The translations under genes and the position numbers were made by a program. This document shows, in pieces, positions 1-8,927 of a DNA stretch of 64,000 nt. This stretch comes from Schaedlerella glycyrrhizinilytica_A (lineage in GTDB: Bacteria; Bacillota; Clostridia; Lachnospirales; Lachnospiraceae): the NCBI RefSeq assembly GCF_042852765.1, contig NZ_AP031414.1, one strand, 5' to 3'. Within the stretch, counting starts at the first letter, position 1; the number at the start of each line of letters is the position of its first letter. Below the pieces are notes generated by a model, which was not told the DNA's origin, did not search any database, and saw only the letters and a program-made list of their open reading frames with translations.

Positions 1-2919
1 AAAATAATATACTGCCGCCGTAGCTTTTCCCATATCTTTTGTAAGTATCAGTTTTCCGTCTGTGATCTGAGATCCCCAATTAAAAGCAAAATTCTCAGAA
101 GTCCCATCATCAAAATTCTCATTGAAAATCTCATACGCATATTCATCCGGCATCGGTACAAGCGGAACTTTTACATCTCCCTCATTTACCTTTCCCGCCT
201 CAAGCTGTACGGTAATACTTACATCTTCTCTGCCCTCTACTTTTACAGTGATCACCGCTTCTCCTGATTTCAGACCATCTGTAACAGAATAAGTTCCGGA
301 ATCACCTGTCGTTGTAGTTACTGTCACATCCTCCACTTGGATTTCCACTTGTGCATTTGCCATTGGATTAATTCCATCAGAAACCGCACCTCGCAAAATC
401 ACTGCGTTCTCATCCAACGGTACTTCAAACATACCAATCGTCGGAGTATCCTTATCCGCTGCAACCTGTGTCTTCGGTGTATCAAATACTGCTTCTGTTC
501 CATTTTTCTCAAACGTCGGATAATCTGTTCTTTCAATATATATACAGTCTCCCAGACTATTTGTATCTGCTGCATCTAAAGGTGTGAAATTAAAATATGC
601 CCCCCGCGATTTCAGTCCCTCATCAATGCTGATCCCATTAGCGTCCTTAGATACACCTGCCGCAATCAGCGGAGATCCCGCTTCAGGTTTCAATCCATTG
701 GCTTCCAAAAGCACGCCCGTATCACCCGTTCCTTTTCGATCCATAGGCGGAGTACTTCCCTCAAACTGGTCTTCCGCAAGAATAATCGGATTGGAATCCT
801 TATTTGGTGCATTTGTTCCATAATATGCATTATTGTAATAAGAGAAACTCGTTCCACCGCTAAATACAAATCCCCGATTCTTTCCATCATAAAAAACATT
901 GTTGAAATATGCTTTTCCACCGCCCCAAGGATCGAAATTATTCGTTCCATTTCCATCTGCACTGCGGTAAAAGACGTTATTGTAAGTCTGGAAATAGCCG
1001 CTTCCCATTGAATAGTGAACATAACTTCTTCTACAATCCTGTATCAAATTGTAACGGATCACTCCTGAATTATACTGTACTCCACAAAGAAGCAGTCCCT
1101 CTCCGCAATCATGAATATAATTATACTGAATCAATGCGTTTGTTGATCTCCAATCTGGATCGATCGCATTGTCATCCGCGCCGCCGCCCTTTTTATCAAC
1201 ATTTGACACTTCGTTATACTGAACTGCTACGTTATCCGTAAAATACAATTCAATTCCGCAAGTACCAATATTCTCCAGAACATTCCTCTGTATCAGGGAA
1301 TCCCGACTGCTTGTCAGATAGATTCCATTGCAGGCATATGCCGATGCACCTTGATTGATATAGTTATCTTGAATAATGATATTACTGTGCGGTTTCCAGT
1401 TGCCGTCTACATAGTCCGGAGCGCCGCCGGAACCGTTTCGGTTTGCCCACCCCGGATTTTCACCATACTGATTACCGGATCCATTCCACTGTTTTATAGT
1501 TACTGCTCCAAAAGAGTTATTGATAAATGAATTATCTTCGATCACAATATCGCTGAATTGTGTCGCCTGTTTTCCCGTCGGACTCAAACATTCAATAAGG
1601 ATTCCGCCTGTTCTCTTTGACCCATCCAATCCGGCATTATTCATAATTCTCAGATCTCTCAATCCCGTATCACCAATCCATGATACGACGCCTGTTACGT
1701 CATGAATTTTCAGATCATGAATACGAAAACCTTTCAACGAGGGTACATCCCGCCCGGCAATATGGATTCCACGATATTCTCCGAGAAGTTTGCCCGGGTC
1801 ATCCTGACGTTCCGTTACATTGCCTGTCGGTATCCCATCATTAGACACCATTGTAAATCCCTCTACTGTATTGGAGATATCCAGGCCGCTGATTTCCCAG
1901 TATTGCTGATTACAAAGATAAAGTGCATCTTTCATCTTACCGTTTACGGCAATCCGTGGAAGTTCCCCCTCTCCGTAATTTCCAATCACAATCCGAGCCT
2001 CTTTTGAACCGTTTCCCTGCGGCTGCAACGTCTGATTTTCCCATTTTCCGCCGCATTCAAAAAGAATCTGGTCTCCCGGAATAAAATGCTCTTTATTGAC
2101 TCTTTCTACTGTCTGTCAAGCAGTCTCTGACGTCTGTCCATCCGCAGAATCATCTCCTGAATTACTTACATAAAAAGCAGCACTATCCGTACGTTCTTTC
2201 TGTGCTGTCACCTCCACAGATTGCAAATACATCGTACCTCTGTTCCATGAGTCCGCATAATATTTAATCGTCTGCAGACTGTCTGTTGCCTGTCTTGCAT
2301 TGACTCCGGCAAGAAGATACTCACCATCCACAGATACACGGAATGTATCCGTTTTCATATCAATATCCATACTTACATTCTGCCATTCACCCTTTTTGAG
2401 CGTTCCTGCTTCAAGCACATTTTTCCCGTTTACATGAGATTTATACTGCGTCCAATCTCCATCCATATACAGAGTATATGACGTAGTACCATTCTTATCC
2501 TGTATATAAGGAATACTAAACTGCTTTGCATAGTCTTCCGCTCCCATTTTAACCCGGGTATCAATCGTAACATATCGATACTCACTCTCATCAATACCAA
2601 GGTTGTTATTTACTAAACCCGTCTCGCCTCCGTCTCCCGACCGTGTCAATTTAAGAGCTTTCCCCTCTGCTTCATCCACAAGTTCACTGCTTCCCGAACC
2701 ATTCGAAATCTTCCAGCCCTCGGGCAGAGAATCCAGATTTTCCATCGTTGAAAAATCGATTGATGTGACCGTTTGTATTTCTGGCAGCTTCGCGTTACTT
2801 TCATCACTTCCCGAACCGCCATCTAGAGGTGCAGCGTAAACCGGGATGCTTGCCGATGACATTCCTGCCGCCAAAACAAAGGACAGAATACACCTCCCCC
2901 ACTTCCTTGATTTTCCCAT
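1..2919 (-). pseudogene. Secreted right-handed beta-helix protein, interrupted by an in-frame TGA; 3' end beyond the window
   Basis: An AAAGGAG site lies 9 nt before ATG (2919). Residues 1-29 are a signal peptide (KSRK, a hydrophobic run, then VYA/AP). Residues ~45-240 resemble a jelly-roll/LamG-like carbohydrate-binding domain. After YVSNSGDDSADGQTSETA the frame meets TGA at 2116-2118. It then stays open in the same frame from 2115 to base 1. That stretch reads QTVERVNKEHFIPGDQILFE, followed by repeated Asn-rich beta-helix turns (about 2000-850), and near 360-180 a small Ig/carboxypeptidase-regulatory-like domain (DSGTYSVTDGLKSGEAVI). The family normally has W before QTVxRVN, so TGA most likely replaces TGG. 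The intact form would be a surface or secreted polysaccharide lyase, hydrolase or binding protein; the exact activity cannot be told. As it stands the product is a 267-residue fragment without the beta-helix. A sequencing error is the main alternative. Confidence 0.85.
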
Positions 2920-3072
2920 TAAACTTTTCTCCTTTCCATTGAATTTTCAATACAATTTTACAAAATTCACAGAAAGTTCAAAATGTTTAAATCCGGTTTC
3001 CTATCTGTAAAAATCCGATTTTAGCACAACTATACAAAAAACAATACACTTCTCGTAAACCGACGCTTCTTC

Positions 3073-3288
3073 TCATTTTTTCTTTTTCCGGTTCCGTCCT
3101 ACCAATTCATCCACCGAAACCTCAAAATAATCTGCCATTGCTATCAGAATATAAATATCCGGCGTGCTGACACCCCGCTCATAAGACGAAATCGTCTGCC
3201 TTTGAACATGCAGTTTTTTCGCCAATTCTTCCTGGCTGACTCCGTTTTGTTTTCTGATTCTTTGCAGCCGCAGTCCGATTTTTTGCAT
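3073..3288 (-). CDS. Small XRE/Cro-type HTH transcriptional regulator
   Basis: A 71-residue protein that is almost entirely one HTH_3 domain: LRLQRIRKQNGVSQEELAKK, then the recognition helix RQTISSYERG, then the family's PDIYILIAMADYFEVSVDEL. It ends in a basic tail (RNRKKKK). An AGAGGTGAGG ribosome site precedes the ATG. No sensor or dimerisation domain is attached, so it resembles the compact single-domain regulators common in Clostridia. It stands alone between the broken beta-helix gene and a plus-strand HTH gene, and its target is unknown. Confidence 0.85.
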   Translation of the reverse strand: MQKIGLRLQRIRKQNGVSQEELAKKLHVQRQTISSYERGVSTPDIYILIAMADYFEVSVDELVGRNRKKKK

Positions 3289-3450
3289 AACCTCACCTCT
3301 GGCTACATTTTACCACGCGTCTGTCCTCCAATATCGATCATCTTCCCGTTTCAGGTGTTATACTTCATTTTCAAGTATTTTTATACACAACTTTCAGTTA
3401 GCACTGCTCATAATATCCTTTAAAATAGAGGCTGAGATCAAAAGAGTTTA

Positions 3451-3505
3451 TAGAGTCGGTGTATAAGGAAACAACGGACATATTTCCCCTTGCACACTGA
3501 CGCTA
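3451..3505. repeat. Interspersed palindromic element, copy R1
   Basis: Left arm TAGAGTCGGTGTATAAGG (3451-3468) faces right arm CCCTTGCACACTGACGCTA (3487-3505). The reverse complement of the right arm is TAGCGTCAGTGTGCAAGGG, so the arms pair with a few mismatches around a loop of about 18 nt. It shares its arm sequence with R2-R9. It lies directly before the plus-strand HTH gene. Confidence 0.75.
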
Positions 3506-3528
3506 TCAAAAAAGGAGAACCGGACGCT

Positions 3529-3864
3529 GTGCAGACAAGAATAAAAGAACTTCGGAAAGAGCGAAAATTACATCAAAGTGAACTTGCCGCAAAAATCAAT
3601 GTATCACAGCAGACAGTCAGTCGGATCGAAAACGGAGATACGACGCTTCCCGCCGATATCCTGATCGATCTCGCCAGATTCTTCAACGTATCGATCGACT
3701 ATCTCCTGTATCAGACAGACAGCAGACGGACACCGGATTTTCAAGTTGAATTCAATGCTGTTTTAGAAAAAAATTACAGATTGTGTAAATTATATGAAAA
3801 TTTAAATTCCAAAAATCAGGATCTGCTCCTTTCTCTGGCAGAACAACTAAAAGAAAAAGAATAA
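3529..3864 (+). CDS. XRE-family HTH regulator with C-terminal helical extension
   Basis: GTG at 3529 is chosen because AAGGAGA (3512-3518) lies 10 nt upstream. A TTG 39 nt earlier would start inside palindrome R1. The product has about 111 residues. The N-terminal HTH_3 domain reads RIKELRKERKLHQSELAAKI then SQQTVSRIENGDTTLP and LARFFNVSIDYLLYQTD. The last ~45 residues (LEKNYRLCKLYENLNSKNQD) are predicted helical and may mediate dimerisation. It is convergent with trpB2. Function beyond DNA binding is not evident. Confidence 0.8.
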   Translation: MQTRIKELRKERKLHQSELAAKINVSQQTVSRIENGDTTLPADILIDLARFFNVSIDYLLYQTDSRRTPDFQVEFNAVLEKNYRLCKLYENLNSKNQDLLLSLAEQLKEKE

Positions 3865-3998
3865 ACAGATTTGCACGAAAATGGAGTGATCAAAACAGTT
3901 TCTTGTTTCGGTCACCCCTTATCTTATTTCTTCTATTCTTTAGTTTCCGTCTCTTCGGTTCTTCCGTTCTCTCGTTTCTTTCTGTTCCGTATCTCTCA

Positions 3999-5369
3999 TC
4001 ACATCTTCGGCAGACTATCGAATCCTGGCTTCAGATCTTCATCCGACGGAATATAATCACTCATCTCTCCATTATGGAATTTCTCATAAGCAAACATATC
4101 AAAATATCCCGTTCCGGTCAGACCGAATAAGATTGTTTTTTCTTCCCCGGTTTCTTTGCACTTCATCGCCTCGTCGATCGCTACACGGATCGCATGGCTG
4201 CTCTCCGGCGCCGGGAGGATTCCCTCGATTCTCGCAAATTGTTCCGCCGCCTCAAACACTGCGGTCTGTTCTACCGAACGAGCCTCCATATAGCCGTCTG
4301 CATACAACTGGGATAAGATCGGGCTCATGCCGTGATATCGAAGTCCTCCGGCATGATTTGCCGATGGGATAAATCCGCTCCCGAGTGTATACATCTTCGC
4401 CAGCGGACACACCATACCGGTATCGCAGTAATCATAGGCAAATTTTCCTCTCGTCAAACTCGGGCATGATGCCGGTTCCACTGCGATGAACTGATAATCC
4501 GCCTCTCCTCTGAGCTGTTCCCCCATAAACGGAGCGATCAATCCGCCCAGATTGGAACCACCGCCGGCGCAGCCGATGATGATATCCGGCTTGACGCCGT
4601 ATTTATCCATCGCGATCTTCGTCTCCATACCGATCACCGATTGATGCAGCATCACCTGATTCAGCACACTTCCGAGCACATAGCGATATCCCTCCGTTTT
4701 GGTTGCCGCTTCCACTGCCTCCGAGATCGCACATCCAAGGCTTCCCGTCGTCCCCGGATGTTCTTCCAGGATCTTTCTTCCGACTTCTGTCGTCTCTGAC
4801 GGCGACGGCGTTACACTCGCTCCGTATGTCCTCATCACTTCACGGCGGAACGGCTTCTGCTCATAAGAACATTTCACCATATAAACTTTGCAGTCCAGAT
4901 CCAGATATGCGCACGCCATCGATAATGCCGTTCCCCATTGTCCCGCTCCGGTTTCCGTTGTCACACCTTTCAATCCCTGCTCTTTCGCATAATAAGCCTG
5001 TGCGATCGCCGAATTCAATTTGTGGCTTCCACTTGTATTATTTCCCTCAAATTTATAGTAAATCTTTGCCGGCGTCTGAAGTTTCTCTTCCAGACAGTAT
5101 GCTCTTACAAGCGGCGCCGGACGGTACATTTTATAAAAATCGCCGATTTTTTCCGGAATATCAATGTAACGGTCATCATTGTTTAATTCCTGCTTTACCA
5201 ACTCATCGCAAAATACAGCTCCAAGTTCTTCCGCGCTCATCGGTTCATGTGTTGCCGGGTTCAAGAGCGGCGCCGGTTTATTTTTCATATCAGCTCTGAC
5301 ATTATACCACTGCTTCGGCATCTCGTGTTCTTCTAAGTAAATTTTGTAAGGGATCTTTTTTTCGCTCAT
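3999..5369 (-). CDS. trpB2: TrpB2-type tryptophan synthase beta chain (PLP-dependent)
   Basis: 456 residues, the length of the long TrpB2 branch rather than ordinary TrpB (~400). It would condense indole with serine (or phosphoserine) to tryptophan in the cytoplasm. The PLP lysine is K117 in NNTSGSHKLNSA, and the phosphate-binding glycine loop is GCAGGGSNLGG. TETGAGQWGTALS is the typical substrate loop. AAGGAG precedes the ATG. No trpA or other trp gene is nearby, so this is a stand-alone indole-salvage enzyme. A T-box with a TGG specifier lies upstream, which fits control by uncharged tRNA-Trp. The region ends convergent with the plus-strand HTH gene. Confidence 0.93.
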   Translation of the reverse strand: MSEKKIPYKIYLEEHEMPKQWYNVRADMKNKPAPLLNPATHEPMSAEELGAVFCDELVKQELNNDDRYIDIPEKIGDFYKMYRPAPLVRAYCLEEKLQTPAKIYYKFEGNNTSGSHKLNSAIAQAYYAKEQGLKGVTTETGAGQWGTALSMACAYLDLDCKVYMVKCSYEQKPFRREVMRTYGASVTPSPSETTEVGRKILEEHPGTTGSLGCAISEAVEAATKTEGYRYVLGSVLNQVMLHQSVIGMETKIAMDKYGVKPDIIIGCAGGGSNLGGLIAPFMGEQLRGEADYQFIAVEPASCPSLTRGKFAYDYCDTGMVCPLAKMYTLGSGFIPSANHAGGLRYHGMSPILSQLYADGYMEARSVEQTAVFEAAEQFARIEGILPAPESSHAIRVAIDEAMKCKETGEEKTILFGLTGTGYFDMFAYEKFHNGEMSDYIPSDEDLKPGFDSLPKM

Positions 5370-5463
5370 TTCTATCTTCTCCTTTCTTACTGTCAGTAGA
5401 CAAGAGTTATTTTCTCCGGTCTACCGACGATATCTACGGGACAGAACAAATATGGTAATAAAA

Positions 5464-5745
5464 AAACTCCTGTCCTCGCAATCTACTTGCAGGGACAAGA
5501 GTATATGTTTACAACTCCTGCGGTGCCACCCAGCTTGATGTTTATCCAAACATCCTCTCACGCATACCGACATATGCTCTGCTTGATAACGGAGCAGCTC
5601 TCCGGCTCACATACTATCTTTCATACATTTTCAAAAAATCCTGAAAAAATTCTGCTCGCCCTCGGAAGTCCATTCCCCTCTGGCTGATCTGCCGCGCTCC
5701 CACCACCCGCAGCTCTCTGGGTAATCCGTTCCATAAGGTACTTAC
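5464..5745 (-). ncRNA. T-box riboswitch, tryptophan-type, upstream of trpB2
   Basis: On the minus strand: an AGAGAG/CUGCGGGUGGUG stem I start near 5720; the T-box core AAGCUGGGUGGCACCGCAG around 5519-5537; then a terminator (ACTCTTGTCC pairing with GGACAGGAGT, followed by T7) at 5464-5506. In the stem I 3' strand the loop reads GAATGGACTTCC, which places a TGG (Trp) specifier codon at 5670-5672. Known T-boxes read through when the matching tRNA is uncharged, so trpB2 should be induced by tryptophan starvation. The Trp assignment comes from the loop context and agrees with the downstream gene. Confidence 0.9.
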
Positions 5746-5834
5746 TCTTCCTCATTGGTTTTGTAACACTTTACCATGATAAATTCTAATTGTCAACTAT
5801 TTTTTAACTTTCTTAAAATTTGCTTCATCTATAC

Positions 5835-5880
5835 AAAAAAGATGCAAAAAGAAAATTTCTTTTCCCTTTACATCTTTTGT
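5835..5880 (-). terminator. Rho-independent terminator of infC-rpmI-rplT
   Basis: Minus-strand hairpin with outer stem AAAAGATG/CATCTTTT and inner stem AAAAGAAA/TTTTCTTTT, ending in a T-run, about 45 nt past the rplT stop. Confidence 0.7.
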
Positions 5881-5922
5881 TCTTTTCCTATATATTACTG
5901 AAAATCAATAACCGCTTCCCAA

Positions 5923-6279
5923 TTAAGCAAGTTTTGTTTTCGCAAGTTCTGCAAGTGTTGCGAATCCCTCTTTATCGTTTACAGCAAGCTCAGCGAGCAT
6001 TTTTCTGTTCATGTCAACGTTAGCCAGTTTCAGACCATACATGAATTTGCTGTAAGACAGACCGTTCATTCTTGCCGCTGCGTTGATACGAGCGATCCAG
6101 AGCTGACGCATCTGACGTTTACGCTGTTTTCTTCCTGCGTAAGCAGATGTCAATGCACGCATTACAGACTGTTTTGCAACTCTGTACTGTTTGGAACGTG
6201 CTCCTCTGTATCCTTTCGCCAGTTTTAATGTTCTATTGTGCTTCTTCTTTGCGTTCATTCCGCCTTTAATTCTTGCCAT
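5923..6279 (-). CDS. rplT: 50S ribosomal protein L20
   Basis: 118 residues, the normal length. It binds 23S rRNA early in 50S assembly. The family text is clear: MARIKGGMNAKKKHNRTLKL, then GYRGARSKQYRVAKQSVMRA and RKQRKRQMRQLWIARINAAA. A strong GGAGGAG site precedes the ATG. It is the third gene of infC-rpmI-rplT, 29 nt after rpmI, and is followed by a terminator. In Firmicutes L20 represses this operon by binding the leader RNA. Confidence 0.98.
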   Translation of the reverse strand: MARIKGGMNAKKKHNRTLKLAKGYRGARSKQYRVAKQSVMRALTSAYAGRKQRKRQMRQLWIARINAAARMNGLSYSKFMYGLKLANVDMNRKMLAELAVNDKEGFATLAELAKTKLA

Positions 6280-6308
6280 TTTCGACTCCTCCTTCTCTTA
6301 ACCGAATC

Positions 6309-6506
6309 TTACAGATATGGTAATACTTTCTTCATGTTCTTTACGTTTGTTGCATCTGTAATTGTAGACTTTCTGAGATTTCTTTTTCTCTTTGTAGTCT
6401 TCTTTGTTAAGATATGGCTCTTATAAGCTTTATTTCTTTTCAGCTTTCCTGTACCTGTGGTTTTGAAGCGCTTTGCTGCCGCTCTATTTGTTTTGATTTT
6501 TGGCAT
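6309..6506 (-). CDS. rpmI: 50S ribosomal protein L35
   Basis: 65 residues, highly basic and full length: MPKIKTNRAAAKRFKTTGTG, then KLKRNKAYKSHILTKKTTKR. It is a 50S subunit protein. AAAGGAGG lies 5 nt before the ATG. It sits between infC and rplT in the conserved order. Confidence 0.98.
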   Translation of the reverse strand: MPKIKTNRAAAKRFKTTGTGKLKRNKAYKSHILTKKTTKRKRNLRKSTITDATNVKNMKKVLPYL

Positions 6507-6562
6507 GATAATTTCCTCCTTTTATGTGCTTGTGCCTTGCCGGACCAAAGTCCTAAATATTT

Positions 6563-7069
6563 TTAACGTTTTACAGTTAAAACCATACTCATATTCCGAC
6601 CTTCCAACTTTGCCGGCTTCTCAACTGCCGCAACATCCTCCAGAAGTTTTGCAAAATCATCAAGGATATGCTTGCTCTGCTGAACATGCGCCATCTCTCT
6701 GCCCCGGAAACGCAATGTAACTTTCACTTTGTTCCCCTTTGTGATGAACTTCTTTGCATTGTTCACCTTTGTATTCAGGTCATTGGTATCGATATTCGGC
6801 GATAAACGCACTTCTTTCACTTCAACAGTCTTCTGCTTCTTCTTTGCTTCTTTTTCTTTTCTTGTCAGCTCGTATTTGTACTTTCCGTAATCAATGATCT
6901 TGCATACCGGCGGTTTTGCTGTCGGCGCGATCTTTACAAGATCAAGCTCGGCTTCCTGCGCCAGTTTGTAAGCGTCCCGTGCTGACATAATTCCCAACTG
7001 TTCCCCATCTGCGCTGATCAGACGTACTTCTTTGTCTCTGATCTGTTCGTTAATCATTAAATCGCTAAT
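6563..7069 (-). CDS. infC: Translation initiation factor IF-3, AUU start
   Basis: About 168 residues with the usual two domains joined by a Lys-rich linker (N domain INEQIRDKEVRLISADGEQL; C domain ending AKLEGRNMSMVLTVKR). It binds the 30S subunit and proofreads start codons. The first ATG (7055-7057) has no ribosome site at useful distance. Four codons upstream and in frame, ATT (7067-7069) lies 9 nt after GGAGG (7079-7083) and gives (M)SDLMINEQIRDKEV, matching the usual IF-3 N-terminus. AUU is the known autoregulatory start of infC in E. coli and Bacillus. It heads the infC-rpmI-rplT operon. Confidence 0.95.
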   Translation of the reverse strand: MSDLMINEQIRDKEVRLISADGEQLGIMSARDAYKLAQEAELDLVKIAPTAKPPVCKIIDYGKYKYELTRKEKEAKKKQKTVEVKEVRLSPNIDTNDLNTKVNNAKKFITKGNKVKVTLRFRGREMAHVQQSKHILDDFAKLLEDVAAVEKPAKLEGRNMSMVLTVKR

Positions 7070-7149
7070 TGTCGTATACCTCCGTCACATGAATTTCCTT
7101 CAGGCTCTCAGACGATAAGAACGCTCTTTCACTTTACATTACAATTATC

Positions 7150-7319
7150 TATGTAAAACAAAAAAATCGAGTGACTATCCACTCGATCATCCAAAATACT
7201 TCCGGCAAAATCAACTTTCTTACTTCTGCCGTTACAATGTACTTCTTCAATATCAACCGCAGTCACCTGATTATGCTGCGGTGAGAGCGGATACTCTGCT
7301 TTCTTTTTCGCCTCACGCA
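7150..7319 (-). ncRNA. infC operon leader RNA with attenuator terminator (L20-leader type)
   Basis: A transcript from the promoter at 7326-7354 would start near 7319. It carries several helices, including CCGCAG/CUGCGG, and a strong hairpin TCGAGTG/CACTCGA (7167-7186) followed by T7. A hairpin and terminator ahead of infC-rpmI-rplT is the arrangement of the Firmicute L20 leader, in which L20 binding favours termination. A 63-codon ATG frame runs through the region but would begin at the transcription start without a ribosome site. I treat it as structured RNA. Confidence 0.7.
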
Positions 7320-7325
7320 TTAGTT

Positions 7326-7354
7326 ACTTTATCATATACCCTTTTTGATGTCAA
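7326..7354 (-). promoter_or_regulatory. Sigma-A promoter of the infC operon
   Basis: Minus strand TTGACA (7349-7354), 17-nt spacer, TAAAGT (7326-7331). The -35 is perfect and the -10 fair. It lies just before the leader RNA. Confidence 0.7.
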
Positions 7355-7430
7355 GAAGAAATATGATTTTTCTATATTTTTATAGAATTTTCATTTTTTG
7401 TTCTTTTTTTCTTTCTTTTATGACAAAGTA

Positions 7431-7439
7431 TGCTATAAT
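7431..7439 (+). promoter_or_regulatory. Extended -10 promoter for the SNF transporter pair
   Basis: TGCTATAAT, an extended -10 (TGn plus TATAAT), lies about 40 nt before the ATG at 7479. No good -35 is seen, which is tolerated with an extended -10. Confidence 0.55.
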
Positions 7440-7478
7440 AGAGCAATACTTTAACGCAAGAAAGGATTTTGACAAGAC

Positions 7479-8813
7479 ATGAAAATGATACACCAATCCA
7501 CAGCAAATGACAAGTTCAAAAATAAGTGGGGATTTATCATTGCCTGTATCGGCAGCTCCGTGGGAATGGCCAATATCTGGCTTTTTCCTTACCGGATCGG
7601 CGAATTCGGCGGAGCCGCTTTCCTGATTCCCTATATCCTCTTCGTTATTTTAATAGGATATACCGGTGTGATCGGCGAGATGGCTTTCGGTCGTTCCATG
7701 CAGACCGGTCCCCTCGGGGCTTTTACGAAAGCTTTTCAGATGAAAAAGGAGGGAAGCCGTATCGGGGAGCTGATCGGTCTGATCCCGGTCATCGGTTCTC
7801 TCGGAATCGCGATCGGATACAGTGTCGTGATCGGCTGGATCCTCCGCTACCTGTTTTCTTCCATCACAGGCAGCATTGTCCGGACGGAAGACGCAGGCGC
7901 TGAATTCGGCGCTCTGGCAAGCAACTTCGGCAGCATCCCATGGCACACGCTCGGACTCGTGATCGTCCTGCTCTGTATGTCTTTCGGGGTAGCAAAGGGA
8001 ATCGAAAAGATCAACAAATTTATGATGCCGGCATTTTTCGTTTTATTTTTACTGCTGGCAGTACAGGTTGCCAGACTTCCGGGTGCATCCGCAGGTTATG
8101 AATATATGTTCCGTCCGGACTGGAGCGCCATGCTCAATCCGAAAACATGGGTCTATGCGATGGGGCAGGCATTCTTCTCCTTATCACTGGCAGGAAGCGG
8201 AACGGTCGTGTATGGCAGTTACTTAAATAAAGATGTGGATATTTTAAGCAGTGCAAAAAATGTGGCGATCTTTGATACGCTTGCCGCGATCCTCGCCGGC
8301 ATTGTGATCATCCCGGCTGTTTTCGCCTACAATACGGCTCCAAACTCCGGACCGGGACTTTTGTTCATCACGATCCCGACTGTCATTCAGAATTTACCGT
8401 TTGGCCGTCTCTTCGCCGTGATCTTCTTCCTGGCAGTCCTGTTTGCAGGCGTCACTTCACTTATGAACCTGTTGGAGAGCCCGGTCGAAGCGCTGCAGAC
8501 CAGATTTCATCTGCCGCGTAAACTGTCCCTTGCCATTGTCGGCATCGTAACTCTCGGCGTCGGTGTCTTCGTGGAGGGTGACCTGTTAAGCGCCTGGATG
8601 GACAGCATTTCCATCTATGTCATCCCGCTCGGCGCGCTCCTTGCCGGTATTACGATGTTCTGGGTATGCGGAAGCCGGTTTGCCCGCAATGCGATTCAGG
8701 AGGGACGAAAGAAACCGGTCGGCAAGTGGCTGGAACCGATGACAAAATATGTATTTTGCGGCGTAGCCGTCGCCGTATACATTCTCGGTATTTTCTTCGG
8801 CGGTATCGGATGA
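7479..8813 (+). CDS. SNF-family sodium-dependent (amino acid) transporter
   Basis: 444 residues with about 11 hydrophobic segments in the LeuT fold. It is a neurotransmitter:sodium symporter homologue, importing an amino acid with Na+ across the cytoplasmic membrane. TM1 carries the family signature (GFIIACIGSSVGMANIWLFP), and the unwound TM6 region reads WVYAMGQAFFSLSLAGSGTV. Bacterial members often carry aromatic or branched amino acids. The nearby TrpB2/T-box makes tryptophan or tyrosine a reasonable but unproven guess. AAAGGA precedes the ATG. It is followed after 114 nt by a second SNF gene, and the tandem pair is probably co-transcribed. Confidence 0.9.
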   Translation: MKMIHQSTANDKFKNKWGFIIACIGSSVGMANIWLFPYRIGEFGGAAFLIPYILFVILIGYTGVIGEMAFGRSMQTGPLGAFTKAFQMKKEGSRIGELIGLIPVIGSLGIAIGYSVVIGWILRYLFSSITGSIVRTEDAGAEFGALASNFGSIPWHTLGLVIVLLCMSFGVAKGIEKINKFMMPAFFVLFLLLAVQVARLPGASAGYEYMFRPDWSAMLNPKTWVYAMGQAFFSLSLAGSGTVVYGSYLNKDVDILSSAKNVAIFDTLAAILAGIVIIPAVFAYNTAPNSGPGLLFITIPTVIQNLPFGRLFAVIFFLAVLFAGVTSLMNLLESPVEALQTRFHLPRKLSLAIVGIVTLGVGVFVEGDLLSAWMDSISIYVIPLGALLAGITMFWVCGSRFARNAIQEGRKKPVGKWLEPMTKYVFCGVAVAVYILGIFFGGIG

Positions 8814-8927
8814 TGCCAACCCCGGTCGGTTTCCCCGCACAGATACCGTTGTCAAAGAAGTAATCATGAAAAGAAAAAGACTTTGCTCTTTTGATATAAA
8901 AATAAAAATATTGGAGGTTTTCGTTAT

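Noticed and set aside
5391..5430. Possible further copy of the palindromic family between the T-box and trpB2
   Set aside because: TGTCAGTAGACAAGAG and CTCCGGTCTACCGACG resemble the arms in outline, but the central GTGTAC is replaced by GTAGAC; too divergent to count.
7129..7320. 63-codon minus-strand frame ahead of infC
   Set aside because: It would start at the predicted transcription start without a ribosome site and runs through the leader hairpins and terminator; better explained as leader RNA.
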